Below, piece by piece: positions 37,273-47,252 of a stretch of 47,252 nucleotides of DNA (position 1 is its first letter; the number at the start of each line of letters is the position of its first letter). Below the pieces are notes generated by a model. It saw nothing but the letters and a program-made list of their open reading frames with translations, made no database searches and was not told the origin of the DNA. Position numbers and translations under genes: made by a program. The DNA comes from Circinella minor (taxonomy: Eukaryota; Mucoromycota; Mucoromycetes; Mucorales; Lichtheimiaceae), in the NCBI GenBank assembly GCA_016758965.1, contig JAEPRB010000285.1, positions 1 through 47,252 of the forward strand. Direction: 5' to 3'.

Positions 37273-38200
37273 ATGTTCGATCCATCTCTGTCCCAAGCTT
37301 TTATTTTAAGAGAACTTCAAATATGAATCAGGTGATGAATTTTGTCTGGATCGAGAAACAACTTTTATTTTCGAGCGAATCACTGAGAAAAATCAATGAT
37401 TTCAATTAATATTTGACGGTTGTGTTTTTTTTATGTAAAATATCACTATAAGATCATATTAGGCATTTATTCACCTTTAATTATTATCCTTGTATATTTT
37501 ATGATAAATTTAAGGTGAGGGGGGGGGACTATGGTAACGACTACAATGATGACTATGAAGATATATTATCAGCAAAGTTCTTATAATACGTAATGCACAA
37601 ATTTAATAATAAGATAAATCACCCGAAGCAATAGTGGAACGTATACAAAAGTTACCTATATGTTCAGATATTACTTTGGGTAATATTTATTGATTCAAAC
37701 CGATATGTAACAAAGTGAATTATAGCAGCATTTGCTAATCACGTTCATTTCCGAATCAGGATCAAGAACCTTTTGAATTTTTATTTATTTATTTATAATA
37801 GATCAAATAGGGTTGATTCCAACAAATAATAAAGCCTCTTGTCCCAACATTCTCCTATCAACATATCGATCCAGTCTTCACAGGCTTACTTTGAATAGAA
37901 ACATTAATTATTATTCATTATTCTCACCTACCTATAAAATACATACTAGTTGACGTTCCTATCCAACAAGAATTTAGAGACCACCATTTACGTTCATTTA
38001 TGTAATCCAAGTCTCATCATACTAATATCCATAATAGCAAAGAACAATACGTAAAATTAAAACAGAGAATTGCAGTACTATGGGTTTTGGATAGTCTTGT
38101 TTTATTATCCTATGTATTCAAGATCTGTTTCATCTTTTGTTATACTACAACTTTTCTCATCAAACTGATCGATCGAGTATACAATCCCCATAATCAATGA
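37273..38200 (+). pseudogene. Fragmented coding region, probable gene relic
   Basis: Successive plus-strand segments are protein-like but in shifting frames. An ATG at 37273 (MFDPSLSQAFILRELQ) is followed after a one-base shift by YESGDEFCLDRETTFIFER up to a TGA at 37397. EAIVERIQKLPICSDITLGN appears near 37628. IDQIGLIPTNNKASCPN to a TGA at 37951 forms a run of about 50 codons. The last frame, 37956-38200, has a TAA at 38003 and then a Lys-rich and hydrophobic end (AVLWVLDSLVLLSYVFKI). That TAA could be spliced out by a 36 nt GT-AG segment (38002-38037) containing a branch-like ACTAAT, but the first frameshift cannot. No family was recognised. A TATA-like GGATATATAAAA lies just upstream. Confidence 0.4.
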
Positions 38201-39284
38201 TGTGCTTCTATTATCATTGGTATATCGAAAACCGTTTTATTTTATTTTTTATAATCCGTTTGTTCAACGTTATTTTTATGGGCTGAACCTATATAGGAAA
38301 AGTTTAACCTATGCCCATGGTTTCTCTTAACCCATTATTAAAAAAAAAAGAGTATTTTTAAATATAACAATAACAGTAAGAAAAATTTTAAGAGTTTCAA
38401 TTAACAAATAATTCATTTTACGTACGTATTTGAAAATAATAAAAAGTGAAAACAAACACAGTTTTATATATATTTATGTTACTACAAATGTATACAAAAA
38501 GAAAAGTTTGAATTTATACGTATGAATATTAGTTTAGTCATTTTATTAATTAAAATTGATGTTGTGTTCCATTAATTTTTATTTTGCAACAAGTCATGTG
38601 CAATCATAAAAAATTTAAAACAATGAATCTTTTTTTTAATAAAAGATGCAAAAAGTCGTCCCCAATTCTTTCATTTTTTTGGATCACATGAAAAACTATT
38701 ATTTTTTATTTGAAGTAAGAAATTCTTTCTTTTTAACTTATTAATCATATTTAGTTAATTATTTTAAATAGTAAAAAAAAATATCTTCCAAAGGATGAAA
38801 AAAACAATGAATAACGGTTGCATAAAATTGGACTTGGGTATTAGGAATTATAATGCGGGTGCAACATTTAAAGTTTTTTTTTGTACAACGTGAATCTTTA
38901 CCTTAAAAAGTGCCTCACACCCTATCTTTTTTAACATCTGAACCAGGGGGGAGAGGAACACACTCTCTTTCTCTCTTTTTTGTTTCTCTGTTAACTGGTA
39001 TTAATTATTTTCTCCTTCAATTTTTTTTTTTTTTTTTTCATTTTCTTTCTCTTCTTTTTATATATTTTATATATATACATGACATTTAATACAACTATTT
39101 GACATATTAAAAATTATTTTACATAAAAAGAACTATTATTATAACTAAAGAGCAAAACAAAAAAAAAAAAAAAAACAAAAACAAAAACAAGAGCGCGTAA
39201 AAAAGAAAAACAAAAACAAAAAAATAAGTTTATGCTTATTACCACTAAATTTTACCTAAAACAAAAATATAACCGACAACAGTA
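38201..39284. other. Upstream region of the coiled-coil gene
   Basis: About 1.1 kb without a gene. The proximal part has CT-rich sequence, a T tract at about 39020-39038 and an A-rich leader with repeated AAAAAC units (39160-39220) before the start codon. Confidence 0.6.
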
Positions 39285-40127
39285 ATGTCTATTTCTCGTG
39301 TAACCAAAACATCTACTACTAATACAACCATTCAGCCCATTCTATTTTCTATTACCAATAATAATCATAATCATAATATGAATGAACAACAACAACAACA
39401 ACAACAACAATTGGTTTCAAATAATGATTCTGATTTTTCATTCTATTCAATCACTTCAACAAATACAACTTGTTGTTGTGATGAAGAATGTTGTGAAAAT
39501 TATCAACAATGGACACAAATTATACGTAAATTGGAAAATGATGCTCGGTTAGCTGCTGGTATGTATCTATATATATATTTAACAAGAAGGGGAGGAAGAG
39601 GATCATGATATTCTTATTTATTATTATTTGGTCTTTTTGTTTTTGAGGTTGGTTGGTTGGTTGGTTGGTTGGTTGGTTGGTTGGTTGGTTATATATATAA
39701 TATACTATTGTTATATATATGAATAATTCAAGTCATTTTTTTTTTTTTAAAAAAAAACTATGTTATATCATTGTGCTCTTTCTTTTTTAGAAGGAGTGTG
39801 TGTGTGTGTGTGTGTATGGAAGGGAGGTGAAAAAGAAGAGAATATTATAGGAGAAGAAAAAAAAAAGAAGTAAAGTGTATACTATGGGGGAATTATTGTG
39901 GGATGTTAAAAGGAGTATATTTATAAATTAGAAAAGTAATGTTACTTGTATTATCTTCTTTTAAATAATCAACAAATCAAAACAAATCTCACACTTATTC
40001 ACCCTTTTTTTCTATATATTTCTTCTCTCCTTATATATAATAGCCATTGGTCAAAGTTTATTACAACAACATGAAAAATATGTTTTAGATACAGAACAAT
40101 CTAAACGAATGATGGAACAACAGGTAA

Positions 40128-40159
<32 letters not shown>

Positions 40160-42528
40160 ATCATCATTTTATAATAACTCTAATACTTTAAATATACGTA
40201 TTTACGTAGTTAAATGGATATCAAGAACAAGTTCGTAAATTAGAACAATCATTAAATGTTTCTGATACTACAAAACAAGAATTAGATGATGAAAAAAATA
40301 AATGGTTTTGGAAATGGAAACGAACACAAAAGGTTAATATTATTATTAGCTATTTAATATTTTTTTTTATCACTGAATTAACTAAAAATTTATATATGTT
40401 AGACATTGGATGCCACAGCTGCTGATCTTGAAGTAGCAAACAGTAAATGGATCAATTTATCTACAATTCTTCGAGAAAAACAAGTTGAAATGGAACGATT
40501 ACAAACATTGGAAAAAATGACAAAACAAGCAAATGCTCGAGAAGATGGTTTAAGAACCAAGGTATGCCCTTTTTATTAAAAAAAAAAAGAGAATATATAT
40601 ATATATCATTGAATCTTATTCATTTCCATCTGACTTATTTTTTTTGTTTTATTAATATTAGCTTGATGATGCTCAACAAGAAATTGAAACATTTCAAAGA
40701 AAAGAAAAATTAATGGATACACGTTATAAAAAAATAAAAGAGAAACATGGTATGAAGAATCTTTCCATTTATTATTCTTTACTCCCTATAACCACAAAAC
40801 ATGTGATACAATTGTGTGTTAAAAATACATTCCTCATTATTATAATAGATTCAGTATTATTAGCCTATGAACGATTACAAAAATCTATTAATGATGAAGA
40901 TAATATGAAACAAGAAGTTACTTACAATCGTAGACCAAATACAAAATTACGATGTTCTGCATTAAAGGTAATTTTTTTTTTTTTTTTTTTTTTTTTTTAG
41001 CAAGTATAAATTATATGTCAATTTCTAGTATTATGAATAAATAATTTTACCAATTTTTTTTTATTATACTATTATTGTAGAAGATGAGTTCTGAACGACC
41101 ACCTACCCCTGAATCATCATCACCTTCTTCATTAACATATAATAATCAAGACAAACCAACAACGAACACTAGTAATAATAATAATACTACAACAAGTAGT
41201 AATAGTGGTATATCATCAACAACATTATCAGGAATTAAGGAGCAAAGAAAAAAATCTTGGTCACAAGTGGATTCAATAGTAAATGTGACACAGCCACCAT
41301 CCCCTCTTCCAATTACCCTAACTCCTTCTCAATCTACACCTATCACAACGACGACAACAACAGAAGATAATAATAATTCTTCTATTCATCACCATCATCA
41401 TTATTATTATCTTGATCAACAACAACAACAACAACAAAAGAAAATGTATATCAATGACACAACCGAAACACGGGATCTTTCCGAGGTAAAAAAACAGAGA
41501 TGCAATTTCATGCTCACCAAAAAAAAAAACAAACAAACAAACATTGTTATTTATACATTACTAACATGAATTTAACTTATTTCCTCACTAAAAAAAAACA
41601 GTTGGGTGCATTGCATTCCAATGTGACACACACTTTGAAAAGATTAAGAGCCACAGATATTTTAGCGCTCAATCGACAATTAGGTCGAGCTTTTGATATA
41701 TTACAAGTGAGTCAATTGAGTAATACCATGATTGATCAAATTTTAAGTGATACGGAAACTACTTTAATTATGGGATCTTCAACAACCACCCATGATATGA
41801 TTTCTATTGTACGATTATATCAAGAGATGTTGAAAGAAATTGGTCATCTTCGCACCACATTAAATGATTTACAAGTTGAATATGTAAAGAAAGTTCAAGA
41901 AAATGGAAATCGATTAGAAAAAGAAATCATGTCAAGAAAACAAAAACAACAATCACAATCTGTTTTAGTGACCTGGGTTTCTAATATGTTTCAATTATCT
42001 TCTCCTGGATTAGCATCATCATCAGCACCTCAACCAAGACCTACTATGTCAACATCATCATTAATTTCCTCGTCTTCTTCATCATCATCATCATCATCAT
42101 CTCGTTATAATAAAAAACATCATAAGCATTATCAATCATTACCCACTATTATATCCTCTTCATCATCCACAAAATCTTTATCTTCATTACGACAACAACA
42201 ACAACCTCCTGCCATTAAACCATCATTATCATCTTCATCTACAGCAACGACTACATCCTCATCATCCATTCATACATTATCCTCAACTTCATCATCATCA
42301 TTAATAACAACATCGTCATCTTCAAGGCAACGTCATCATCATCGTCGTCAAGGTAGTTTACATGTATCTCAAAGTACTGGAACAGTTCGTTCCTTAACAA
42401 CAAATTATCATCAACAAAAACAAGAAAATGATAATGATTGGATGATGGATCGTCGACCTAATATGATGTTACCTATAGATATGAATTTTCATGGATCACT
42501 TTCAACTAGTTTATTAGTAGGAAGATAA
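39285..42528 (+). CDS. Coiled-coil protein with CC1-box-like motif, possible dynein adaptor
   Basis: Eight exons (39285..39558, 40044..40123, 40210..40332, 40403..40561, 40662..40749, 40849..40967, 41081..41485, 41602..42528) give 724 aa, all in phase. After a Gln/Asn-rich leader and a Cys cluster, about residues 70-285 are heptad-rich coiled coil. Its beginning reads RLAAAIGQSLLQQHEKY (88-104), closely resembling the CC1 box (AAxxGxxLL) of BICD, Spindly and especially HAP1/TRAK adaptors, where it contacts dynein light intermediate chain. A Ser/Thr-rich linker leads to a second conserved helical block (about 420-530, LGALHSNVTHTLKRLRATDI onwards), then a long Ser tail. An adaptor linking cargo or cell cortex to dynein is a reasonable inference, not shown. 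No known gene name can be given with confidence. Confidence 0.85.
39647..39690. repeat. (GGTT)11 microsatellite
   Basis: Eleven perfect GGTT units lie within the first intron of the coiled-coil gene. Repeated GG pairs on the transcribed RNA could in principle stack. No other role was seen. Confidence 0.95.
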
Positions 42529-42724
42529 AAAATAAAAAAACATTTCATTCTTTGTTTTGTTCCCTAGGCAATGTGAAAAAATTAACTTTGTTTTTAAAAT
42601 GTCAAAACATTTATCACCCTCTATTTTTTTTTTTTTTTTTTTTTTTTTGGTATACAAATAAAAGAAAATATATATACATATATATATACTAATATTTTGT
42701 TCAGTTATTATTTATAATTATTAT

Positions 42725-42871
42725 TTACATAATATCATGCCAAGTTTCATAGTTAGGATCATCACTATCTTCATCTGATGAATAATCAGGATCCGAATCG
42801 TTCATATCTTCATCTTCACGTTTCTTCATACATTTGAGACAACGTGCTTTTTCTGCATGTTTTCGTTGATT
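42725..42871 (-). pseudogene. Orphan 3' exon of an unidentified gene
   Basis: A minus-strand exon of 49 codons ends in TAA (42725-42727) and is preceded by a good acceptor (ATATATTAG, ending at 42872). It encodes a basic start, QRKHAEKARCLKCMKKRED, then an acidic Asp/Ser tail ending YETWHDIM. Composition and acceptor indicate a real terminal exon. Its upstream exons are missing: the next DNA is a 141 bp T tract and then the transporter gene on the opposite strand. Either the gene was truncated here or the assembly joins unrelated sequence at the homopolymer. The Cys pair CLKC might be half of a zinc site. Function is unknown. Confidence 0.55.
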
Positions 42872-42894
42872 CTAATATATATATATATATTATT

Positions 42895-43039
<145 letters not shown>

Positions 43040-43069
43040 AGCTTTACTAAAAAAAAAAACAAGTATATT

Positions 43070-45468
43070 ATGAATAACAATAGCAAAACGGTTAATACAA
43101 ATGCTATTGAAATCTGTCAGCAAGAACAACAGGAACATAAAAATAAAAATTATATTTCTTCTATCGCTCCAAAGATAACTAGAAACAATCAATCTGATCA
43201 ACAAAAACAAGACATAATATTAGACCACAATAACAATTATACTAATAACGATGTCGATTCAATAAATGTTATCGTTTCTGAAAAGAAAGAATTACAGCGA
43301 CTATTATATAAATTGGATTTTCGTATTATTCTATTAATTTCACTTTGTTATACTTTTTCATTTATGGATCGAACTAATATTGGTATTTTACTTTATTGTC
43401 GTTTTAATGAAAAAAAAAAAGAATTAATAGTGTAACTAATAATTTGCATTCTTATTTCATTCTTGACTATTGAACAATAATAGGTAACGCAAAAGTTGCT
43501 GGTCTTACCAATATGATTAATATAACAGAAGATCAGTATAATATTGCATTATCAATATTTTTTTTGGGTTTTGTAAAAAAAAAAAAAAAAAAAAAATTCT
43601 TTATTTATGTTTATAATAGTAGTAAATGTTTTAATACTATAAATGACAATGATTACTTATAAAGTTATTTATAGATATTATTCGAAGTACCCGCAAATTT
43701 GATGCTTAATAAACTAGGACCTCGATTATGGATGTCAATCATTATAATTTTATGTGGAATAGTAATGATAGCAATGTCACAAGTAAAAAATGGGGTTCAG
43801 TTGATTCTCGTAAGATTTTTCTTGGGTATCACTGAGGTACATTGTAATAAACACACACACACACACATCATTTCGATATACACTACATATTTTCTTGTTG
43901 ATGTTGTATTGTTCTTAATTATAACCATATAACGTGATATTCCCCTCTCCCTCTATTTTTTTTTAGGCCGGATTTATGCCGGCAACATATTTTTATATAT
44001 CTGTTTGGTATACAAAAGCTGAAATGACCAAACGTATTGCTATAATTTTGTGTTGTTCAGTCATTGCAAGTGTAAGTTTTTAAATACTATTATTATTTTT
44101 CTTTATTATATAATACATACATAATAACGACAGATTTTTTTATAGATCTTGGGTGGTTTATTGGTAAATATATTAATAATATTAATAAAAATGTATATAG
44201 ATCACTTTTAATAATATACACTTTTTTTTTTCAAACTTACTTTTTTTTCTTATGTGTACCTCAACCCTTCTCATCTATCCCTAAAAACCAATAGGCATAT
44301 GGTTGTATGTTTTTGGATCAAGCCCGAGGACTACATAATTGGCAATGGATATTTATTATTGATGGTGCTTTAACTATTGGAACTGGTATTATTGCTTTTA
44401 TATTTCTTCCAGATTTTCCTGAAAAAGATACAACATGTAAGAAATACTCTAAAAATATTTTTTATTTTGATTATCTCTATAATAATATAACAGCTGATAC
44501 AAAAATAAAATATCAGTACGTATAAATCATATTTACTTATTTTTATATTTGTAGTTCTTAATGAACGTCAACGTATACTTCACGCAGATCACATGGCTAC
44601 TGTTATTAACAACACAACATCTCAATTTATTCTTGAAGGAGAAAAGGAACAGTTTAATAAATTTTCGTGGAAATTTGTATCTATTGCATTCAAAGATTGG
44701 CATGTCTATATATATTGCTTTCTTAATTTTTGCACGCTTACTCTTATATATAATAATAGTACGTTTCTTCCAAGTATTGTAAAAGGGATGGGATTTTCGT
44801 CATTAAATGCTCAACTAATGGTTGCACCCGCCAATGTAATAGGCAAGTAACGAAACAAACAAAAATACTTGTTTTATATAAAAATATTAACACAGAATAA
44901 TAATATGATGTTGGCTGCACAATACATCTTTTTTTTTTTTGAAAATAATAATTATAATTTAGCTGCCATATGTGCTATCACTAGTGCATTTAGTGCAGAT
45001 CACAATAAAGAGCGTGGTCTTCATATATTTAGTGCTTCACTTGTTGCTGTACTGGGTTATGTACTTTTAATCAGTCTCAAGGATTATGGTCCGATTCCTC
45101 TTTATATAGCTGTAACATTAGCTGCATCAGGTGTACTCACAGCTAGTATATGTATCGTTTCATGGTCTACTTGCAACTTTGCTGGACGCACAAAAAGATC
45201 TATTACGACTGCTATCATTGGTTCTTGTGGGAATATAGGAGGTGTCTTATCTGGGCAACTGTATCGTGCTTCCGATGCTCCCCAATATATTCATGGACAT
45301 ACTGCAAGTTTAATACTTATTTCATGTACGGTTATTACGTCTATGTTCTTGAAAATCATTTTAAAAAAAGAAAATTTAAGAAGAGAAAGAATGACCATTG
45401 AGGAACGAGAAGAGTTATTTATGAAAAAAGATGTCAAACAACTTGGAAATAAGGTAGTTGAAATATAA
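43070..45468 (+). CDS. MFS transporter, anion:cation symporter (allantoate/nicotinate permease) family
   Basis: Eight exons were placed: 43070..43382, 43484..43572, 43675..43836, 43967..44071, 44146..44163, 44295..44436, 44555..44842 and 44963..45468. They sum to 1623 nt, 540 aa. Twelve membrane segments are expected. A hydrophilic, Asn/Gln-rich N-terminus of about 85 residues precedes TM1, which ends in FSFMDRTNIGNAKVAGL. TM2-TM3 carry LFEVPANLMLNKLGPRLWM, and TM4 has RFFLGITEAGFMPATYFYIS. These are the ACS-family signatures of the Dal5, Tna1, Vht1 and Fen2 type. Such carriers import organic anions (vitamins, allantoate, nicotinate) with protons across the plasma membrane; the substrate is unknown. 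Exon 5 is an 18 nt microexon (ILGGLL). Intron 7 begins with GC (AG|GCAAGT), the only reading that keeps frame. A TTTGCAG acceptor just upstream of the start suggests a 5' leader intron. Confidence 0.93.
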
Positions 45469-46138
45469 ATGCACTTAAATAATCCTTTTGCTATATATTA
45501 CATGATAGGTTGCTAACATCAATATTTATACACAGCATCCAGATTTTAGATATTTGACGTAGAAATAATATATGTATATTAGTAGTAGTGAATAAAGAAT
45601 ATAAGAAGTACTAGAAAAAGTCATGATACTATGTCGTCTAGTACACATAAAAAAAAATGGGTGGTGAAATTACAGTATTTCTCTGTTCAATTCGGTTCAC
45701 ACCAGATTCTACGAAGAAATACGGATCAAAACCATCAGAAACCACGAAATTGAGATAGATCCTAGTAAACCTGGATGGTTTGTATATCCGTTAAATATAG
45801 TTTTTCTCGGTGGCAAAAACCGAAAAAACCGAGAATCATAATTACACCATAAAAAAAATCCTGTGAAATCCTGTGAAATCCTGTAAAAATCCTGTGCGCT
45901 ATTCTTAATTTGGAAATAGAGCGAAAAAATCTTGTAAAATCCCATGAAATCATATATGGTTTACTTGTAACATATTTATTTAAAAATAATGGTTCAATTG
46001 ACATTTGTATCGAGAAAATTGTTATAGTAAGTATGTAAGCGTAAAAGGATATACCAACCAAAAGTAATTAAATGGCGAATGTAGAAGGATAAATTGTTAT
46101 AAAAATATATTGAGCTCTAAAAAAAATATAGAAAACAT
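45469..46138. other. Transporter 3' flank
   Basis: No gene was seen. A short imperfect tandem repeat of AAATCCTGTG units lies at about 45867-45895, and an inverted pair has TTCTCGGT 45804-45811 with ACCGAGAA 45828-45835. Minus-strand open frames over the repeat are not gene-like. Confidence 0.6.
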
Positions 46139-46677
46139 TGTTTGAAACTATAATGTTAATTGAGTTATTGAACGTGCGTTTAAACTTATGAAAGATGTAT
46201 GATAAAATAGCTATTGTTAAATTTATGCTTTTAAGCGTTGAATGAAGTGAAAAATATAAAAACGTGGAAGAAAAAGATTGTTATTAATCCAACAATAATA
46301 ATAAAGGTATCAAATAAATAGAAAAAATAAACCCAATAATACGTTCTTACTTACACATGTACCGATGAGTGAAGAAAAGTATAGCTTTTCCAAAAAAAAG
46401 GCTTTATACTCAAGTCTCACCTCACTGCCTAAGCTTCCGTGCGCATTTTTGTCAACTGCTAAATATAACTTTAAAATTGGTCCACTTTTTTCTGTACCAG
46501 ACAGCAATTTGCAGTTATACGTATCACCATTCAGAAAGAGACGTTTCCAGCAGTGATATCTTGCAATAGTGGGGGTAGTGAATTTGGTTGCATGGTGCAC
46601 ATTCGTGCCCAAAACTTCTGCAAATAGAACATTAAATTGTACGTAATAAATTCGTTTATTGTTGTGTCTTTCAAATG
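46139..46677 (-). repeat. Left arm of a large inverted repeat
   Basis: The 539 bp are nearly identical, in reverse complement, to 46716-47252, with only scattered differences (e.g. an extra base near 47036). The two arms are separated by about 38 bp of unpaired centre (46678-46715). The partner of the left boundary is the last base of the window, so the repeat may extend further out of view. Confidence 0.95.
46355..46617 (-). pseudogene. Exon-like segment in left arm, one base shorter than its copy
   Basis: A minus-strand open segment is bounded by an acceptor (TATTTGCAG) and a donor (GTAAGTAAG). It matches the right-arm exon but is 263 nt, one less, with the missing base at its donor end, so the two copies would splice into different frames. 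It encodes residues such as ATKFTTPTIARYHCWKRLFL. No family was recognised. Confidence 0.5.
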
Positions 46678-46715
46678 TGGGTCCCTCAATTCTGGTGCAC
46701 CAGCTGTTGCGTCAA

Positions 46716-47252
46716 CATTTAAAAGACACAACAATAAACGAATTTATTACGTACAATTTAATGTTCTATTTGCAGAAGTTTTGGGCACGAATGTACACCA
46801 TGCAACCAAATTCACTACCCCCACTATTGCAAGATATCACTGTTGGAAACGTCTCTTTCTGAATGGTGATACATATAACTGCAAATTGCTGTCTGGTACA
46901 GAAAAAAGTGGACCAATTTTAAAGTTATATTTAGCAGTTGACAAAAATGCGCACGGAAGCTTAGGCAGTGAGGTGAGACTTGAGTATAAAGCCTTTTTTT
47001 TGGAAAAGCTATACTTTTCTTCACTCATCGGTACATGTTGTAAGTAAGAACGTATTATTGGCTTTATTTTTTCTATTTATTTGATACCTTTATTATTGTT
47101 GGATTAATAACAATCTTTTTCTTCCACGTTTTTATATTTTTCACTTCATTCAACGCTTAAAAGCATAAATTTAACAATAGCTATTTTATCATACATCTTT
47201 CATAAGTTTAAACGCACGTTCAATAACTCAATTAACATTATAGTTTCAAACA
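46716..47252 (+). repeat. Right arm of a large inverted repeat
   Basis: This is the reverse complement of 46139-46677 and reaches the window edge. A foldback of over 530 bp per arm with a 38 bp centre could be a foldback element, a recent inverted duplication, or an assembly artefact at a contig end. Confidence 0.95.
46776..47039 (+). CDS. Internal exon of an unidentified gene (partial)
   Basis: A 264 nt open segment lies between an acceptor (TTCTATTTGCAG) and a strong donor (GTAAGTAAG at 47040). It enters and leaves in the same phase. Residues include NVHHATKFTTPTIARYHC, WKRLFLNGDTYNCKLLSG and DKNAHGSLGSEVRLEYKAFF. Protein-like composition over 87 codons in AT-rich DNA supports a real exon. 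The following exon would lie beyond the window. No family was recognised; a repeated-element gene is possible given its duplicate copy in the other arm. Confidence 0.5.

Noticed and set aside
45867..45895. Short AAATCCTGTG-type tandem repeat as a CRISPR-like array
   Set aside because: Units are directly adjacent, imperfect and without spacers, in a eukaryotic context.

Overview
The window looks like a contig from an early-diverging fungus, most likely Mucoromycota (Mucorales-type). The evidence is an AT-rich genome, genes split by short GT-AG introns (about 60-170 nt), and proteins rich in Gln, Asn and Ser runs. The conserved genes are also fungal: an STE24 CAAX protease, a Vts1-type SAM protein, a PP1 catalytic subunit, an IPK1 kinase and an anion:cation symporter family MFS carrier. 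Mononucleotide A/T tracts of 15-30 nt are very frequent outside exons. I cannot name a species.

Layout, left to right: a homeodomain regulator (minus, 305-2211); a 4.4 kb gene-poor stretch; a PH-domain protein (minus, 6622-7782); a gene-poor stretch of about 8 kb holding an intronless ORF that looks decayed downstream (11051-12352) and a possible tiny gene (13340-13526); the PP1 catalytic subunit (plus, 16146-17877), convergent with IPK1 (minus, 18608-20383); a divergent promoter region to VTS1 (plus, 21062-23828); a family 2 glycosyltransferase (plus, 24949-26394), convergent with STE24 (minus, 27080-29142); a 247 bp shared promoter to EIPR1/TSSC1 (plus, 29390-31109), convergent with an MBOAT/wax-synthase-like acyltransferase (minus, 31612-33169); a HET-domain protein (minus, 34181-36064); a region of coding relics (37273-38200); a coiled-coil protein with a CC1-box-like motif (plus, 39285-42528); an orphan 3' exon (minus, 42725-42871) that ends against a 141 bp T tract; an ACS-family MFS transporter (plus, 43070-45468); and a large inverted repeat running to the right edge (46139-47252).

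Exon structures were worked out by hand from splice sites, reading-frame continuity and family motifs. For PP1, VTS1, STE24, EIPR1, the acyltransferase, the coiled-coil protein and the transporter the exons sum to an exact number of codons. IPK1 is the exception: it is one base short inside its second exon. There is no operon-like organisation. The genes belong to separate processes: RNA regulation, inositol phosphate synthesis, phosphatase signalling, prenyl-protein processing, endosomal tethering, lipid acylation and transport. The most unusual items are the HET-domain protein, the CC1-box adaptor candidate, the decayed intronless ORF, the T-tract breakpoint and the terminal palindrome.
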